A DNA stretch of 27,238 bases from Silene noctiflora (Eukaryota > Streptophyta > Magnoliopsida > Caryophyllales > Caryophyllaceae), in contig VHZZ01026547.1 in assembly GCA_009801015.1 (NCBI GenBank), forward strand, positions 1 to 27,238, given 5' to 3'. The notes below the pieces were generated by a model, which had not been told where the DNA came from, did not search any database, and saw nothing but the letters and a program-made list of their open reading frames with translations. The position numbers and the translations under genes were made by a program. Below are positions 10,534-21,440 of the stretch, in pieces. The first letter of the stretch is position 1; each line of letters begins with the position of its first letter.

Positions 10534-13225
10534 TGAAGCCAACTGTGATGGGCCCCTAAACGGAGAATTGAATTGATCTTACTATATGATAATACTTTGT
10601 AGCTGTCTTATCTTACTTTCTTAGGTAAATAGATTCTTAGTTATAGCTTGATCTATAAGGTAAGTCAAACTGGCAAGACTTGAATCCATCATTGAAACGC
10701 AAGCTGGAAGCTTATATTCCCATCCATTCCCGGATCTCCACAAAGACTATAGGATGTCTGTGCTTTTACGCGGAATCCTGCCAATAAATAGAAATAAACA
10801 CCTATAGTAGCGTACCTAAATCATTCCTAGGGGCGCGCTTTCTAATATATAGTCTGTAAACATTGAATGCTACTTTCTTTTATAGAATACAGGAGGTCCG
10901 CATCATACCCATAAGCATATACAGTGGGAGGTGCCCTTTACACTACTATAACTACAGTAAATGGTTTTGTTAAAGAATGTTAAAGAAAAGGACTCTTCTC
11001 CTCCAACTACCCGGCGGAACTCCCCTGGAAAAAGAAAAACGAAAGGTAATATAAGAATTATAGTTTTTTTAAGGGTATCAAAGGATGGAATCCCGCCGTA
11101 GTCCCGCCTGATGCCGTATCAGAAACCGGCCACAAGTTCTCGAAGAAAGAGGGTGCAAAAGCAATCCCGAGATCGAGATTAGGTAAACCCTCGGAATAAG
11201 ATAACTAGAACGGTTACCATTGTTACTTCCCCCGGAAATAGGGCATAGACCTTATATACATCGGATAAACCCGATACAGCATAAAGAGTAAAAGCAGGTA
11301 CCGCTTAATTGAATTATATCTCATCAAGCGCATGAAACCTTTTAAGTTAATGTCCACGTCTAGTAAAGGGTCTGCGAGACTTAGGACGTTAATTAAGTAG
11401 GAATAAGGTAGGCGCCGAGTCACCTACCGGGATGTCTCGTTCTGGTCGATCCAACAAGGTATAAAGCTTTTCAGCTATGGTAATGTCCTCTGAATACTAA
11501 TTTTAAAGCTACACAGCACTCGCCTCGACAACCAACTATGTCTTGTCATAAGTAGCCTCTTTGTTTACTTCTACAATTAGGTTAATGGATCCTTCTTAGC
11601 AAATACACGCTTTGTGGTAAACAATCTCTCAGTTTGGTAACAAATAGAAATGCATCCTTCTTCTATAATCTCTGTTTTCCTGGGATCTTTTTTGTTGGCA
11701 CCCATGCCTTGTTTATAAAGCAGTTACCCTATATGTTAGAGAGTGATAGCTCCACACCTCAGATTTTAACTGAATTATAAGTCCTTGTCAACTAGAATGA
11801 ATTCAAACCAATAAGATCTTACTCTAACATCTATTTCGCCCCTTATCTAACCAAAAGACTACGCCCCATTATATTTTAATAAAAAAGCTCGAACGTCAGG
11901 ACAGAACAGATGTTCTTTGCTTTAACAAAAAGAAAGTAAGATATTTGCTCGCCTACAAGAGGGTGATGATCCCGTTATTCTTGTAATAAGAAAAAGACTC
12001 AGACTAAAGTAGAACTAGAGAAGCAGTTAGACCTGGCTTTATCTGGATAGTGGTTCTATAAAGTAGCAGTGTGCAGTAGCACATAACGTGTGATTTCTTT
12101 CTTACTATATAGTGAGATAGAGACTTTCAGTCTGAGACGTAATTTTCAGAAAGTCATCATGAAGGAAAGGCGCTCAACCACCGCTTTCATAGAAGAGCAA
12201 CCTTTATCTCGTAACAGATAATATCATAGTAAGATTGGTTGAGTTCTTATCGAAACATCCTATGTCTAAGGGCCCATCTCCCGCTGGTAAACTCATATGA
12301 AGAGCGTCCTCTTACCTAATGTTATAAGTATGTGAGATCTTTCACTCGCTACTTTACTACTTGGTCATACACCAGTTCCATTCATTTCCTCCTATTCTTT
12401 GTTCTTTTTTCTTTACCTTAGTAATGTGCAATCAGCTAGCTACTTGGCCCCTTACCTTATTATCCTTTCCTTCCTGAAGTCACTTGCTTGGGAATATGAG
12501 AAAGAAAGAACTTCCTAAGTACGAGAATCACGAATCAAGTCATGATAGAGGATTGTCCCTTAACACGAGTTAATTGGATAAAGATTATAAATAACTACCT
12601 AGTTAGAAAGCCCCCCTAACTATGCTTTCATGATATAATCAAATGAAGACGCGCCTAGGGACGAGAAATAAAGGGAAGATCCTCGTGTTGTGGAGTAAGC
12701 TTAGAAAGAAGGGTCTAAACGAGGGATCTTTGGTCAATGCAATGAGTCATGGAAGTCGGAGTTAGCATCTGAGATCAATTTAGCTGGAATTGTCAATTTC
12801 ACTAGAATTGCGCCCTTACTTAAGGTCAATCCCCGAAAAAGAGGCTATACAAAGGGTAAAATTACGAATGTGACCTATAAATTTTATATCTATATTTAAG
12901 GGGTACCCTGGAGTTCCCGGACGAGCGAGTCGGTAAACTTCGTCATCTCTAGCAGTCGAGTCTGCTTCGGACCCTTAGGGGCGTATACTCACCGGGCCTT
13001 TCCGCTAATTGAATCCAAATAGCCATAACCAATATCCCAAAAAGAAAAATAAAAATTTTTTTATGTTTATATTAAGAATAAGAAAGAACTCAGCCTTCCT
13101 TTCCACGGTTGGCCCGCGAAGGTTTATATGAAATTATGCGAATTCAATCGTCAACAAAGGATCTTGAGATTTCTACTTAGACCAGTAGATTGCACTTCCG
13201 GCTAAAAAAATTATATCAAAAGGGG
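10534..13225. other. Spacer with no recognised gene
   Basis: Nothing firm. A 44-codon plus frame near 10660-10810 contains LESIIETQAGSLYSHPFP and matches nothing I know. A 66-codon minus-strand ORF (11223-11423) is within chance length. A small hairpin (AGCAG / CTGCT) sits near 12951-12968, but no tRNA can be built around it. Confidence 0.55.
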
Positions 13226-13930
13226 TCATCCGCGGGGAGAATGAAACGAAGAAAGAGGGGCTTCGAATACAAGACAAAATACAAACGAGGAGTCTGCCCC
13301 TAAATGCAAATTGGGATCAAAGTTCTTTGAACATCTACCTTTAAAGAAAGATTTCCGCCTGTGAGGAGGTTGGCGGCAGGATCTGATGGAAGGATACGCG
13401 TATCTTAGTGTTAGCCCTTTTACTCGAGTGGATGAATGAGTAGATGGGACTGTCATCGTTGTCAGTCTTGCCCCCCGGCACTTTCTTTCTTAATTAGACT
13501 GGAAATTCAAGAAGGAACAACCAAAGTCGTATGAGTCTATGGAAATGGGTTCTCCCCAAGATCTGAAATCAGAGTATTAAGAATATATACCTTCGGATTC
13601 TCTCTTGCAGGTGGTATGTCAATGAACCGATCTCTCTTTTTTAGTAACTGGTAAATCCAATATATTAGCATCCCAACCCCATACCTAGCCAAACAAAGAT
13701 TAACAATACCAGATGAACCCACTCTAATGGGCTACTTTGATCTCGGGCAATAGAAGTTTTCTTTTAAATTTTTTAAAGGGTGAATAGAGTGCAGCGATGG
13801 GTAAAAGGACCAGCCCGAGCGGTAGCGATCCAACCGGATTCTGTTTGATGATTTTAGGTGTAGTCCTTATGCTTTTAATATAGATGAGAAGACCGGTAAG
13901 ATTCTTAACAATAGCCACGCCTTTTAGCAT
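13226..13930 (-). other. Three consecutive minus-strand ORFs, unrecognised
   Basis: Reading leftwards: 13930-13724 (68 residues, ATG), 13722-13537 (61 residues, GTG start, one base after the first ends and in a different frame), and 13456-13226 (76 residues, ATG). The first has a hydrophobic segment, LGLVLLPIAALY, near residues 39-50. The second begins with a mildly hydrophobic stretch. Near-contiguity of the first two in different frames could mean one frameshifted older gene of about 130 codons. I see no family motif. GTG starts are not usual in plant mitochondria, which argues against the second being expressed as such. Confidence 0.15.
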
Positions 13931-15431
13931 CAGGATTTCAACAACAGCGTATCTTTCAGTTCCGGTCTTTGACGTGCAAGTCAGAATCTACGAAGAGATA
14001 CCTATGTTTCGATCTTAGGTATGACGCCTTTATATCAACAATTCTTGGAATCGCAAAGACCCATGCGCGGTAGCAGGAAGTTTTATTATAAAGAAAGGAA
14101 AGCAGCTCTAGATGGCATTTGACTTTTTTAATTTACCAAATTTCACATGAAATGATCAGCCCACGAATCCCCTCAGGCATGGAAAAGCATACCTTGATCA
14201 CAGAGCTTGGTACAAAGCTCTAGCGAAAGCAAGGAAAAAGCGCCGTTCAAATTAAAAGAATCAGAAGGAGGGCTCGGTAGCGCTGGCTTGGCTCGAACTC
14301 TTTGAACCGAAACTCCTTCTCTTTGCGTGTGAATAATAAGGAAATTCCATTGATGGCTCTCTTTCCTCGGTCCTTTTTTTTTTAATAAGACAGGTAAGAT
14401 GTTTGCCCCCCCTAAATAGGACTTGCCTGGGCTCGAAAGAAATGCACTGGCTCTGGCCGAATCGAAAAGAGAATGACCAAATGACTAAGACAGGATTTAA
14501 ATTAAGTCACATAGGCTTCGCGCTTATAAGTTTAGTTCAAAAGCTAACTGAGAAATTGATTCTTTAAAAACCCGTCTTGTCTCCTTCTTTTTGACCACCG
14601 AAATCGAGAAGTTTATAAAATAAGCGTGTAGATTTTTTAATAATTAAAGGAATTGTCTTGCCTTATTAATTTACTCGGGAATTTAAGTGCACTGATTCTC
14701 TAATTTATATTAGAATTTTCCCTCTTTGTTAGGGATTTAGCTCGAAACTACTTTATTATAATAAGGGTTGGTCCGTAATGAACGGGCGAAATCGAAGGTT
14801 AAATCTATGCAACGCTTTATAGTGAAAGGATAGCCCCGTTACGGGTATGCCGACGAGTGAGATAAGATGTTAGTGAAGCTGACTCTAGTTTTTTCTTCCT
14901 ATTGAGTGTGAGTGAGGCAGGTGAGCATGAGAATGAGAATTATAACATAAAAGGCTTCTTTATTGTACGGTTAAGCTTGCTTTCCTGAGCATGATTTTGA
15001 AGAAGCGATGGAGCACACGAGGCTTTTAAGCTCCGGAATTTAGATGTGAAGTCTCATTAAAAGCATCACATAAATGATCTTCTTTTTCTCACTAGCATTC
15101 TCGAGACCCTTTCTCTTCCTTTGAGCACTGAGAACAGGTTTTAAACAAGTCCTCTCTTTCTTCGTCCGATGACGCTCTTATACTAAATCGCATCTTAGTA
15201 TAAAATTAGTCTGGCAAAATAATCGATTTGAATTGAACTATGATATTAAATGTGATAGGAGCTCATCTATGTAGAATAATAGGAAAGCCCCGTTCGACCC
15301 CTAGCTTTGATTCGATTGTCTGAGATCATCCTCTTTTTCCAAATGCTGACTGATGTTGCTCCACCTGCTGATGGATGAGACGACTTCTCCTAATGAGAGA
15401 CTTCCACGGGTCTAACCCTTGAACCTTTCTT
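13931..15431. other. Spacer with no recognised gene
   Basis: AT-rich spacer. A weak inverted repeat (AGAAGGAG at 14263-14270 against CTCCTTCT at 14313-14320) brackets a tRNA-sized segment. It lacks a coherent cloverleaf and was not called. Nothing else is supportable. Confidence 0.55.
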
Positions 15432-15523
15432 TATAAGTTCCTTTGCCAAACGTATACAAAGGGGTAGAGTGAACTTACTAGCTAGCCCGATACTCCAGAT
15501 TAGGCTTGGCAAAGGAACTTATA
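15432..15523. repeat. 18-bp perfect inverted repeat with 56-base spacer
   Basis: The left arm TATAAGTTCCTTTGCCAA (15432-15449) is the exact reverse complement of the right arm at 15506-15523. The first bases outside and inside the arms do not pair, so the repeat is exactly 18 bp. A transcript could fold into a stem with a large loop, or the pair could mark an old inversion or palindromic duplication. No gene abuts it. Confidence 0.85.
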
Positions 15524-16273
15524 TGATCGATACCTTAACCCTAAGTTTTCTCCAAACTTTTATATGATATAGTAAGCACGCCTTTCCAAAGACTCAAAAA
15601 AATTTTTCTTGTGGACTTGCATTTTCATCTCTTACTGCACAAGAGACCACGAACCCTAGACTATGCTAGTCCTTTAGTGAGCTTTCTAACGCAGTTTGTA
15701 ATTTTGTGAGCACTTTCTATCTTTTTACGCGCACGCTTAAATTAAACATGTCGGAAGGGGCTTAATCTTCTATCCTACGAGACACGCTGACCCCCTTTCT
15801 TTTCCAAATAAAGCGAGCTTTGATCTCTTTTACTCCTTAACGTAAAGTTTCCTTCAATACTATTGAATCTGGGAACCACGTCTACATTAGAGAACGACCT
15901 GTGCTATATCTATGGTAATAGTTGAGCAACGTAAGGTAGGTAGCTGCTTTTATACAACGTAGTTGGGCGCACCTTTCAAGTATTTTGCCTTGATCTTGCG
16001 TGACTATTTCTATATGTTTGACCCCCCGAAACTGGGATTCTCGGGAAAAAGCTAGATCTTTCAGGAGACCCGGATCCGCTATATTCTATATGCAAGATGT
16101 TCAATTTATTCTTTTTCCTAAAAGAAGACGCTCCCTTCAGTAAATTACGGATCGACATTTAAGGACTACTTTGGAAAATTTTTCGCAGTTAGTTATTAGA
16201 ACGACTAGGTCTGTCGTTTGCAAATACTTGCTAAGACGACTGTTACCGCTGGACCCAATTAGATCAGTCCGGG
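15524..16273. other. Spacer with no recognised gene
   Basis: A 54-codon plus frame (15545-15709) contains KLLYDIVSTPFQRLKKIF, and a 63-codon plus frame without a start (16144-16335) contains LENFSQLVIRTTRSVVCKYL. Neither is recognised. A 60-codon minus-strand ORF (15976-16158) is within chance length. Confidence 0.5.
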
Positions 16274-16501
16274 ATGGGGTTGGCCTTGCTTTTATACGCA
16301 TGCGCTTTCTCGGACACGTTGGCAAAGAAGCTTAATCTCCTATCTGATGAGGTACTCTGGCTTTCCTTTCTTCGATTTTTCACCACAACCCCTGTATATA
16401 AAGAACGTGCCGCCAAGTTATTTAGCACTTTTACGAATCTTAGCATTCTATATGACGCCGAACATGCTATTTGCTTTCTTTCTCTAACTCTAAACGTATG
16501 A
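16274..16501 (+). CDS. Hypothetical 75-residue ORF
   Basis: An ATG-started frame of 75 residues ending in TGA. The N-terminus (GLALLLYACAFSDTLA) is hydrophobic and could be a membrane anchor or signal-like segment. A second apolar stretch, VLWLSFLRFF, lies near residues 27-36. The C-terminus (AICFLSLTLNV) is also apolar. An overlapping open frame upstream (16144-16335, one frame off) could be joined by a single frameshift, so a longer decayed gene is possible. No family was recognised. Several frames on both strands are open here, so low stop density may be compositional. Confidence 0.18.
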   Translation: MGLALLLYACAFSDTLAKKLNLLSDEVLWLSFLRFFTTTPVYKERAAKLFSTFTNLSILYDAEHAICFLSLTLNV

Positions 16502-17528
16502 GCAAAAGCTTAAATGTAGTTCCCTCTCGGCTTGCTTTTTTTAAGCTTTGGTGTGTACTGTCAATGAAAAGTAAAGGTTTGATTTCCCGCTTTCCACCTC
16601 TTTCCGTATAGTCATATCGATCCTTGTTACTTTACTATTTACTAAAGATTACTAAAATCTTTAATAATACAATAGAAGTTACTAACCCTACCTTGCCAAC
16701 GGAACGTTCGGAGACGCAGAAAAAAGAATCCATATTACCAGCTGCCGGTAATGGACAGGTTCAGAATCAACACTTTATATTTGCTGGTGATGGAAGGTCA
16801 AGGGTACTGCCTATATCTTGCTTTGGATCTTCTATGCTTAGCTTATATGTCGGTAGGCTATAGGAAGGTCAGCCAGCTTTGCTTTCCTTGTCCGATGAAG
16901 CAGTTGCTTCAATAGAAATATCAGTAGGATAAGTTTCCCGGAAAATCCTTGGCTAGGTAAATACCCCGATTTGTAATAGGATAGTGGCAATTCGAGAACT
17001 CAATTGACTCTCTTTAAATAAGCAAAAAACTTAAGATCGATGCGATGCTTGGGCTTAATTGGGTGGTTTACTGACTACTTTTCTTGAGGGACCCTTTTCT
17101 TAACTTAATAGAGGGTGCAACATTGTCTCTGAATTCAGCATTTGAATTTCTTTCAAGTCAAGCTGGAGGCATTTATAAGAAAGAAGTCACCGAGAAAATA
17201 GCAGAATATTCTTATGATTTTACAACTCGATCTGATATATCATAATGAAATGACGAAAGTAGACTTACTCGTCCTTTTATGGCGCTTGACTGTACCCCTT
17301 TAACATCAGGAACAGGCCCATGTTCTCATCAACCTCTTTATTATAACTTGATAGGCTGGTAGAGCTATGCGTTTGCTCTTCGTCGTTTCAGTTTAGCGTT
17401 TGTTGAGTTGTCGTGTGCCATCAACGATCCAAGTAAATCATAAGAGAGCAAAGATGAGTCCTTCTCTCTGATTACCTCGAGCCATCTTCCGCTTCCTCTA
17501 TTGCCATGACCTTTTTTCTGTGCATACA
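16502..17528. other. Spacer with no recognised gene
   Basis: A 79-codon plus ORF (16624-16863) has no recognisable domain and is within chance length. CATAAGAGA at 17439-17447 (plus) matches the CRTA promoter core but lacks a strong AT box. Nothing else is seen. Confidence 0.5.
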
Positions 17529-17550
17529 TTTTTTTTTTTTTTTTTTTTTT
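17529..17550. repeat. 22-base T homopolymer
   Basis: Twenty-two consecutive T residues, the longest homopolymer in the window. On the minus strand it would encode a lysine run in a 71-codon ORF (17365-17580), which is therefore likely a low-complexity artefact. Length may vary between individuals or sequencing methods. Confidence 0.9.
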
Positions 17551-19929
17551 ATCTTTTTCGAACAAGATCCTCAGTTTCAAACATTTTTCCTAGATCGCTT
17601 TTTGATTAACTCAAGCACATTTTTGCTATTTTAAAATCGTGCTTCCTTTTCTTTCTGAATTGGGAATTTTGCTTCGGTTTTAACAAATGAACAGGCGTGC
17701 CAGCAAAGGCCGAGCGAGGTTATATTCGAACGTATGTTTAGGATGGCAAATAGAAAATAAAGAATGACTTACGCAAGTGCACGCTCTTGAAAAGAGGGCA
17801 GATTAAGACGGATCAGCATGATGTGGTAGTAGAGGAACCACCCTCAACCAAAGGATGATAGCCTTCCCTTCTTTTCTTCTTTCCAGACCAAAAGGCCCCT
17901 TTTCCACGTGCTCGGTAAGAAACAACCTACATTGAGCCTCGTCGTTCCGCGCGAAAGACTTGTCGAAAGCAAGCGGCTGGCTCACCAAATTATAGGGCTC
18001 ATAAGAAAAAAGCAAAACCAACCAATGAAAATCCTGTTGTTTATAGCGAAACAGACCCTGACCTTCCAGCCAGAGTAAAGGGTCTTGTCAGAGGCAGATG
18101 TCCCAGCCAGAGATAGCGGTAGCAGAGAAGGAAGCTTTAGCTGAAACAGGTGATGGAAATAAAGGCATTGTTCCGTGAGGCCAACCAGTCATCTAATCTC
18201 TCAATCAGACAGGCGTCGTGGCCTTCCGCCCATTCTACTGGTCGTTACTCCACATCCTCGTGTAGAATTCAATATTTACCAGGCCCGTTGATGCCGAAAA
18301 CATACCTGCACATTACGCATTCCTATATATCTAAAGAGCTTTTGACTCATGAAGCAATTATGCCTCACCCCTACCCTATCTCAATATTCCCGGCTTCGGA
18401 CTTCATATAGATCCATATAAACAAAATGAATGAAATCAGCGGCACAAAGCAAAGGGGTTAAAATCCTTAACCTATTCCTTCCGATTCGCGGTTGAGGAAA
18501 GAAAAAGAGACCCCCTTCGTACGACTTGTGTATTTAATTAAGTACCTTCCTTCCCTACCTATCCATCAAGTTCAGTTAAAGCCCCTTTCCTCCTTAGGAA
18601 CCATCTCACCTTCTAAAGTCTACAAGGAAGCAAGAGGACTCGTTGGGCTTACGAAGATCCCCGGTTCCAGGCCCCTCGCGTCCCTAATCAAAATCAAGGA
18701 AAAAGTTAAATAAAATAAGTTGAAGCGAGGTAAGGAAGCCCTATTTACTTTCGTGCGATCGCCATAATTCTTGTTGAAACCGGGTTTATGTCCTATACTT
18801 TGCTCTTGAGTAAGACCGGGCTTATGAAGCGAACGAAAGGGTGAAGTGAACAGGCCGATGCTCAGTTCTTCGCGGCCCGCGGGAATTGAGTAGGTTCAAT
18901 TTGCTTATACATATATAAGGTTATATAATAAGTGGAACTCCGGAACAGTCAAAGTGTATATTCCCGGTTCCCTGTCTAGGAGCGATGCCCATCTGGTTTG
19001 CCACGAATTTCAAGAGTAAGCAGCTACGCAAGTCAACTATGATATATCGGAAACTTTTGAAAGAAAGCGGTTATTTTCAGTTTCTCACTTGGCTTGTAAA
19101 GTGTAAAGTAAAGCAAATACTCCAGCAAGTTGGCATTTCTATTTAGTCCTTAATCGCTAGTTTTTTAAGAAAAACACAAGGCAGTTAGAATCGCGATCAG
19201 TTAGGACCTGGCCTGTAAGCGATAGCGATTTAAGATTCCATGAACGTAGCGTTGATACTCTGTCCCTCGAAAAAACGAATGAACGAGTCTTTCCACAGAT
19301 GGGTTCTATCGAAGCTCTTGAAAGGCTTTAGTTGATTCTGACGCGGGAAGGGGAGCAGTTATGGAAATCTCAACTTCAAATTCTGATTTCTTCAAACTGC
19401 GTAAAAGTTACAATTCAACTTTACAGCTATGCTATCACTGATCCATTGCACTTAATTCCTTTTCTTAATTATGTCACTTTTGATCAATTCATAGAAACCA
19501 TGTATAAGCCATGAATGGCGGATACTGCAATGCCATACCCTATAAACGCCTTCTCCGAACCCTAAATATTAATGATCTAGACGAGACTTGCTTGTCCCTT
19601 TAAGAACAAACCTCTGGAATTGAGAACGAGCCTTCCTTCACTTAGATGGGGATGTACATCTAGCCTTATTCGGAAGCAAGAATCTAATTTCTAGAGACGA
19701 GGTTACCACACCACATTGGCATGGACGACAGAAGGACCACGTTCGTTCCGTGTCACGTAAAGCAGGCCATTCAGTCAGTTGAGGGACAAGTCGTGGCTGG
19801 CGTGGCAAAGGCTCCTCTTGTAAAAGAGCGTCATATACCCAATTAAGATAAGAGTAGGCAAGAGATCGAGTTGAAATTTACTATGATATGACAATTTTTA
19901 TTATTCTATTTATATGCATCGAGGCCCAT
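17551..19929. other. Spacer with no recognised gene
   Basis: Several 60-86 codon ORFs occur here: minus 17803-18021, plus 18150-18410, plus 18492-18713 (TTG start) and plus 19332-19514 (TTG start). None has a recognisable motif. The 18150 frame contains PLMPKTYLH, which faintly recalls the polymerase KxY motif, but the flanks do not support it. One copy of a 22-base repeat lies at 18336-18357. Confidence 0.5.
18336..18357 (+). repeat. 22-base direct repeat, copy A
   Basis: This 22-mer, beginning GAGCTTTTGACTCATG and ending AAGCAA, recurs exactly at 24200-24221. In both places ATGCCTCA follows, after a gap of 2 bases here and 11 bases there. The two loci are probably copies of one ancestral segment that differ by an indel. 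Confidence 0.75.
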
Positions 19930-20298
19930 CTAAAATTGATCTAAGCCTTCATTGTCAAGCCGCTTAATTGCATTGGGTCCGATAAAACATTCGCACTTAC
20001 CTTCTTTACAAGCAAATGGCGGCTCATGTACAACAGGAGAGTCCCCAAGAGATTTCATTTTACCACAAGAAATGGTAAGATCCCGACCTTTAGATTGCTT
20101 GCAATTATGTAATTGAGACCGTGTAGTTTGGAGCCATTGAGAAAGCTCCCAACTCGGACCAAAGGACCGCGGCATCCTCGACGTACGTAAAAAGTATACA
20201 GTAGCGGCGGATCCACTGGAATTTGACAAGGGTACAGCGAACGACTTCTTAATTTTCAAGATAAAGGTTGTCGATTGGTTTTTAAATAGAATCATCAA
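19930..20298 (-). CDS. Hypothetical 122-residue ORF with cysteine-rich C-terminus
   Basis: This is the longest open frame in the window, with an ATG start and TAG stop. The N-terminal 30 residues are mixed basic and apolar (MMILFKNQ, FILKIKKSF). Cysteines are concentrated in the second half, at about residues 66, 78, 97, 102 and 104, ending in ACKEGKCECF. That spacing could bind metal but matches no finger pattern I know. The tail reads GPNAIKRLDNEGLDQF. No neighbour shares its strand and spacing; the T-rich block at 20761-21440 begins about 460 bases away. About one open run of this length is expected by chance in 27 kb at this composition, so an unexpressed ORF is the default reading. A worn fragment of a nuclear or retroelement gene is an alternative. 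Confidence 0.22.
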   Translation of the reverse strand: MMILFKNQSTTFILKIKKSFAVPLSNSSGSAATVYFLRTSRMPRSFGPSWELSQWLQTTRSQLHNCKQSKGRDLTISCGKMKSLGDSPVVHEPPFACKEGKCECFIGPNAIKRLDNEGLDQF

Positions 20299-20760
20299 TA
20301 AATCAAAATTTGCGGTGAGATTTATGAGATTTAAAGGACATTTTCATCGAGTTCGTCCAATCATCGTAATTTTCGGGAAAGATTTGATCTTTTTGCACTA
20401 GAGACATTATGCGATCCGAGGCAGTAAGGCTTAGAAAAGTCTAATTTGGGCGGTTCTGTGAGTGGCTCATCACCCGACATGGCGGTCGAGCGAAGGAAGT
20501 CGGATAAGTTTGCAAACACACACCCGGAATAACGAGCTGTTTTTAAGCAGTGAACCAGAAGTCAAAGGCATCTTCTCTGTGCGGTAAGGTTGGTATTAAA
20601 CTTTGTAGTAAACAAGGAAAAGTCAGATTGTGAAGCCGATGAAACGAAAAGTAGGGCGAGTCAGAATAGGAAAGGCGCAAGGCAGCAAGTCCACAAGGGA
20701 TTTCTTGCCAAATTTTAACTTATATTTTTAGAAGTCTAAGACCAATCTGTATTGCTCCTA
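20299..20760. other. Spacer, nothing seen
   Basis: No ORF, RNA or repeat stands out in this stretch between the 122-codon ORF and the T-rich block. Confidence 0.5.
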
Positions 20761-21440
20761 CTTAGTCCTTGAGGTATTCTATTTCCCCCGATTACGGGTT
20801 GGCATCTTTTGGTTTCGTTTTTTCTTTAATTTCAGGAACGTAGTTAGGTTAGTGTCCTCTGCCTTTAAGTCTTTGTAACATTCTGCATACTTTTTAATTC
20901 TTGAGTTATCAAGATTCTTCCTTTGAAAAAGTTTAATTTATCTGATATCGTTGTTCAGCGTCTCTGTGTCAAGGCTCTTTTCATTCAGGCCTACTTTCTG
21001 GTTATGTAGGGGTCAGAGGCGCCCTTGTCTTTTTCTTGCGTAAAAGCTGTGTTTTTCTGTGCTGAAGTTATTACCCTCAACTAGTTATTTTATCTTGTTT
21101 TCCGTAAACAAAAAGGGCATCTGAGCGCGTTTATCCTTTATATCCCGTTGGTTTTCGTTCGATTGGACTTATTTTTCTGTCTTTACCGTTGTTTTTGGGT
21201 TGCAGGACATATCTGCTCTGGTCGGGTTGGTCCTACTTTGTTTGGGGACTTATTTAGCTTGGTGATATCTTTTTTTTTTCAGCTGTCTCCCTTTGCTGGC
21301 TGTAAGTCGTAAGCTATGCTCCCATAGATGTATTCTTCCGTAACAGTCTGAGATTTTTTTTGTGTTATCGCTTTCAAAGGCTTTTTACCCTGGAGTAAAG
21401 TGCTTTTCTTTTTTGAGTTTTTCATTTTAGCTGTTTTATT
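20761..21440. other. T-rich, A-poor strand-asymmetric block
   Basis: Hand counts on twelve 60-base lines give T near 45% and A near 18%; in the lines from 21121 to 21300 T is about 47% and A about 11%. The rest of the window is far more balanced. The block holds pyrimidine tracts followed by CAG (for example around 21269-21282) and GTAAGT at about 21302. In nuclear genes that order would suggest splice signals. No exon-like coding match was recognised. Confidence 0.6.

Noticed and set aside
11960-12010. EGDDPVILV, resembling the GDD motif of mitovirus polymerases
   Set aside because: Residues around GDD do not fit the family, and no other polymerase motif lies nearby.
12951-12968. T-arm-like hairpin AGCAG-TCGAGT-CTGCT
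   Set aside because: The loop has six bases without the TTC core, and no acceptor, D or anticodon arm can be built around it.
14263-14320. Possible minus-strand tRNA between AGAAGGAG and CTCCTTCT
   Set aside because: Only the outer 8-bp pairing is convincing; length is about 58 bases and no anticodon arm is present.
18270-18320. PLMPKTYLH, resembling the polymerase KxY motif
   Set aside because: Downstream residues do not continue with the expected glycine-rich KG segment; probably chance.
21120-21265. Hydrophobic 45-codon frame in the T-rich block ending LVLLCLGTYLAW
   Set aside because: T-rich DNA automatically yields Phe/Leu/Val-rich translations; there is no start and no homology recognised.
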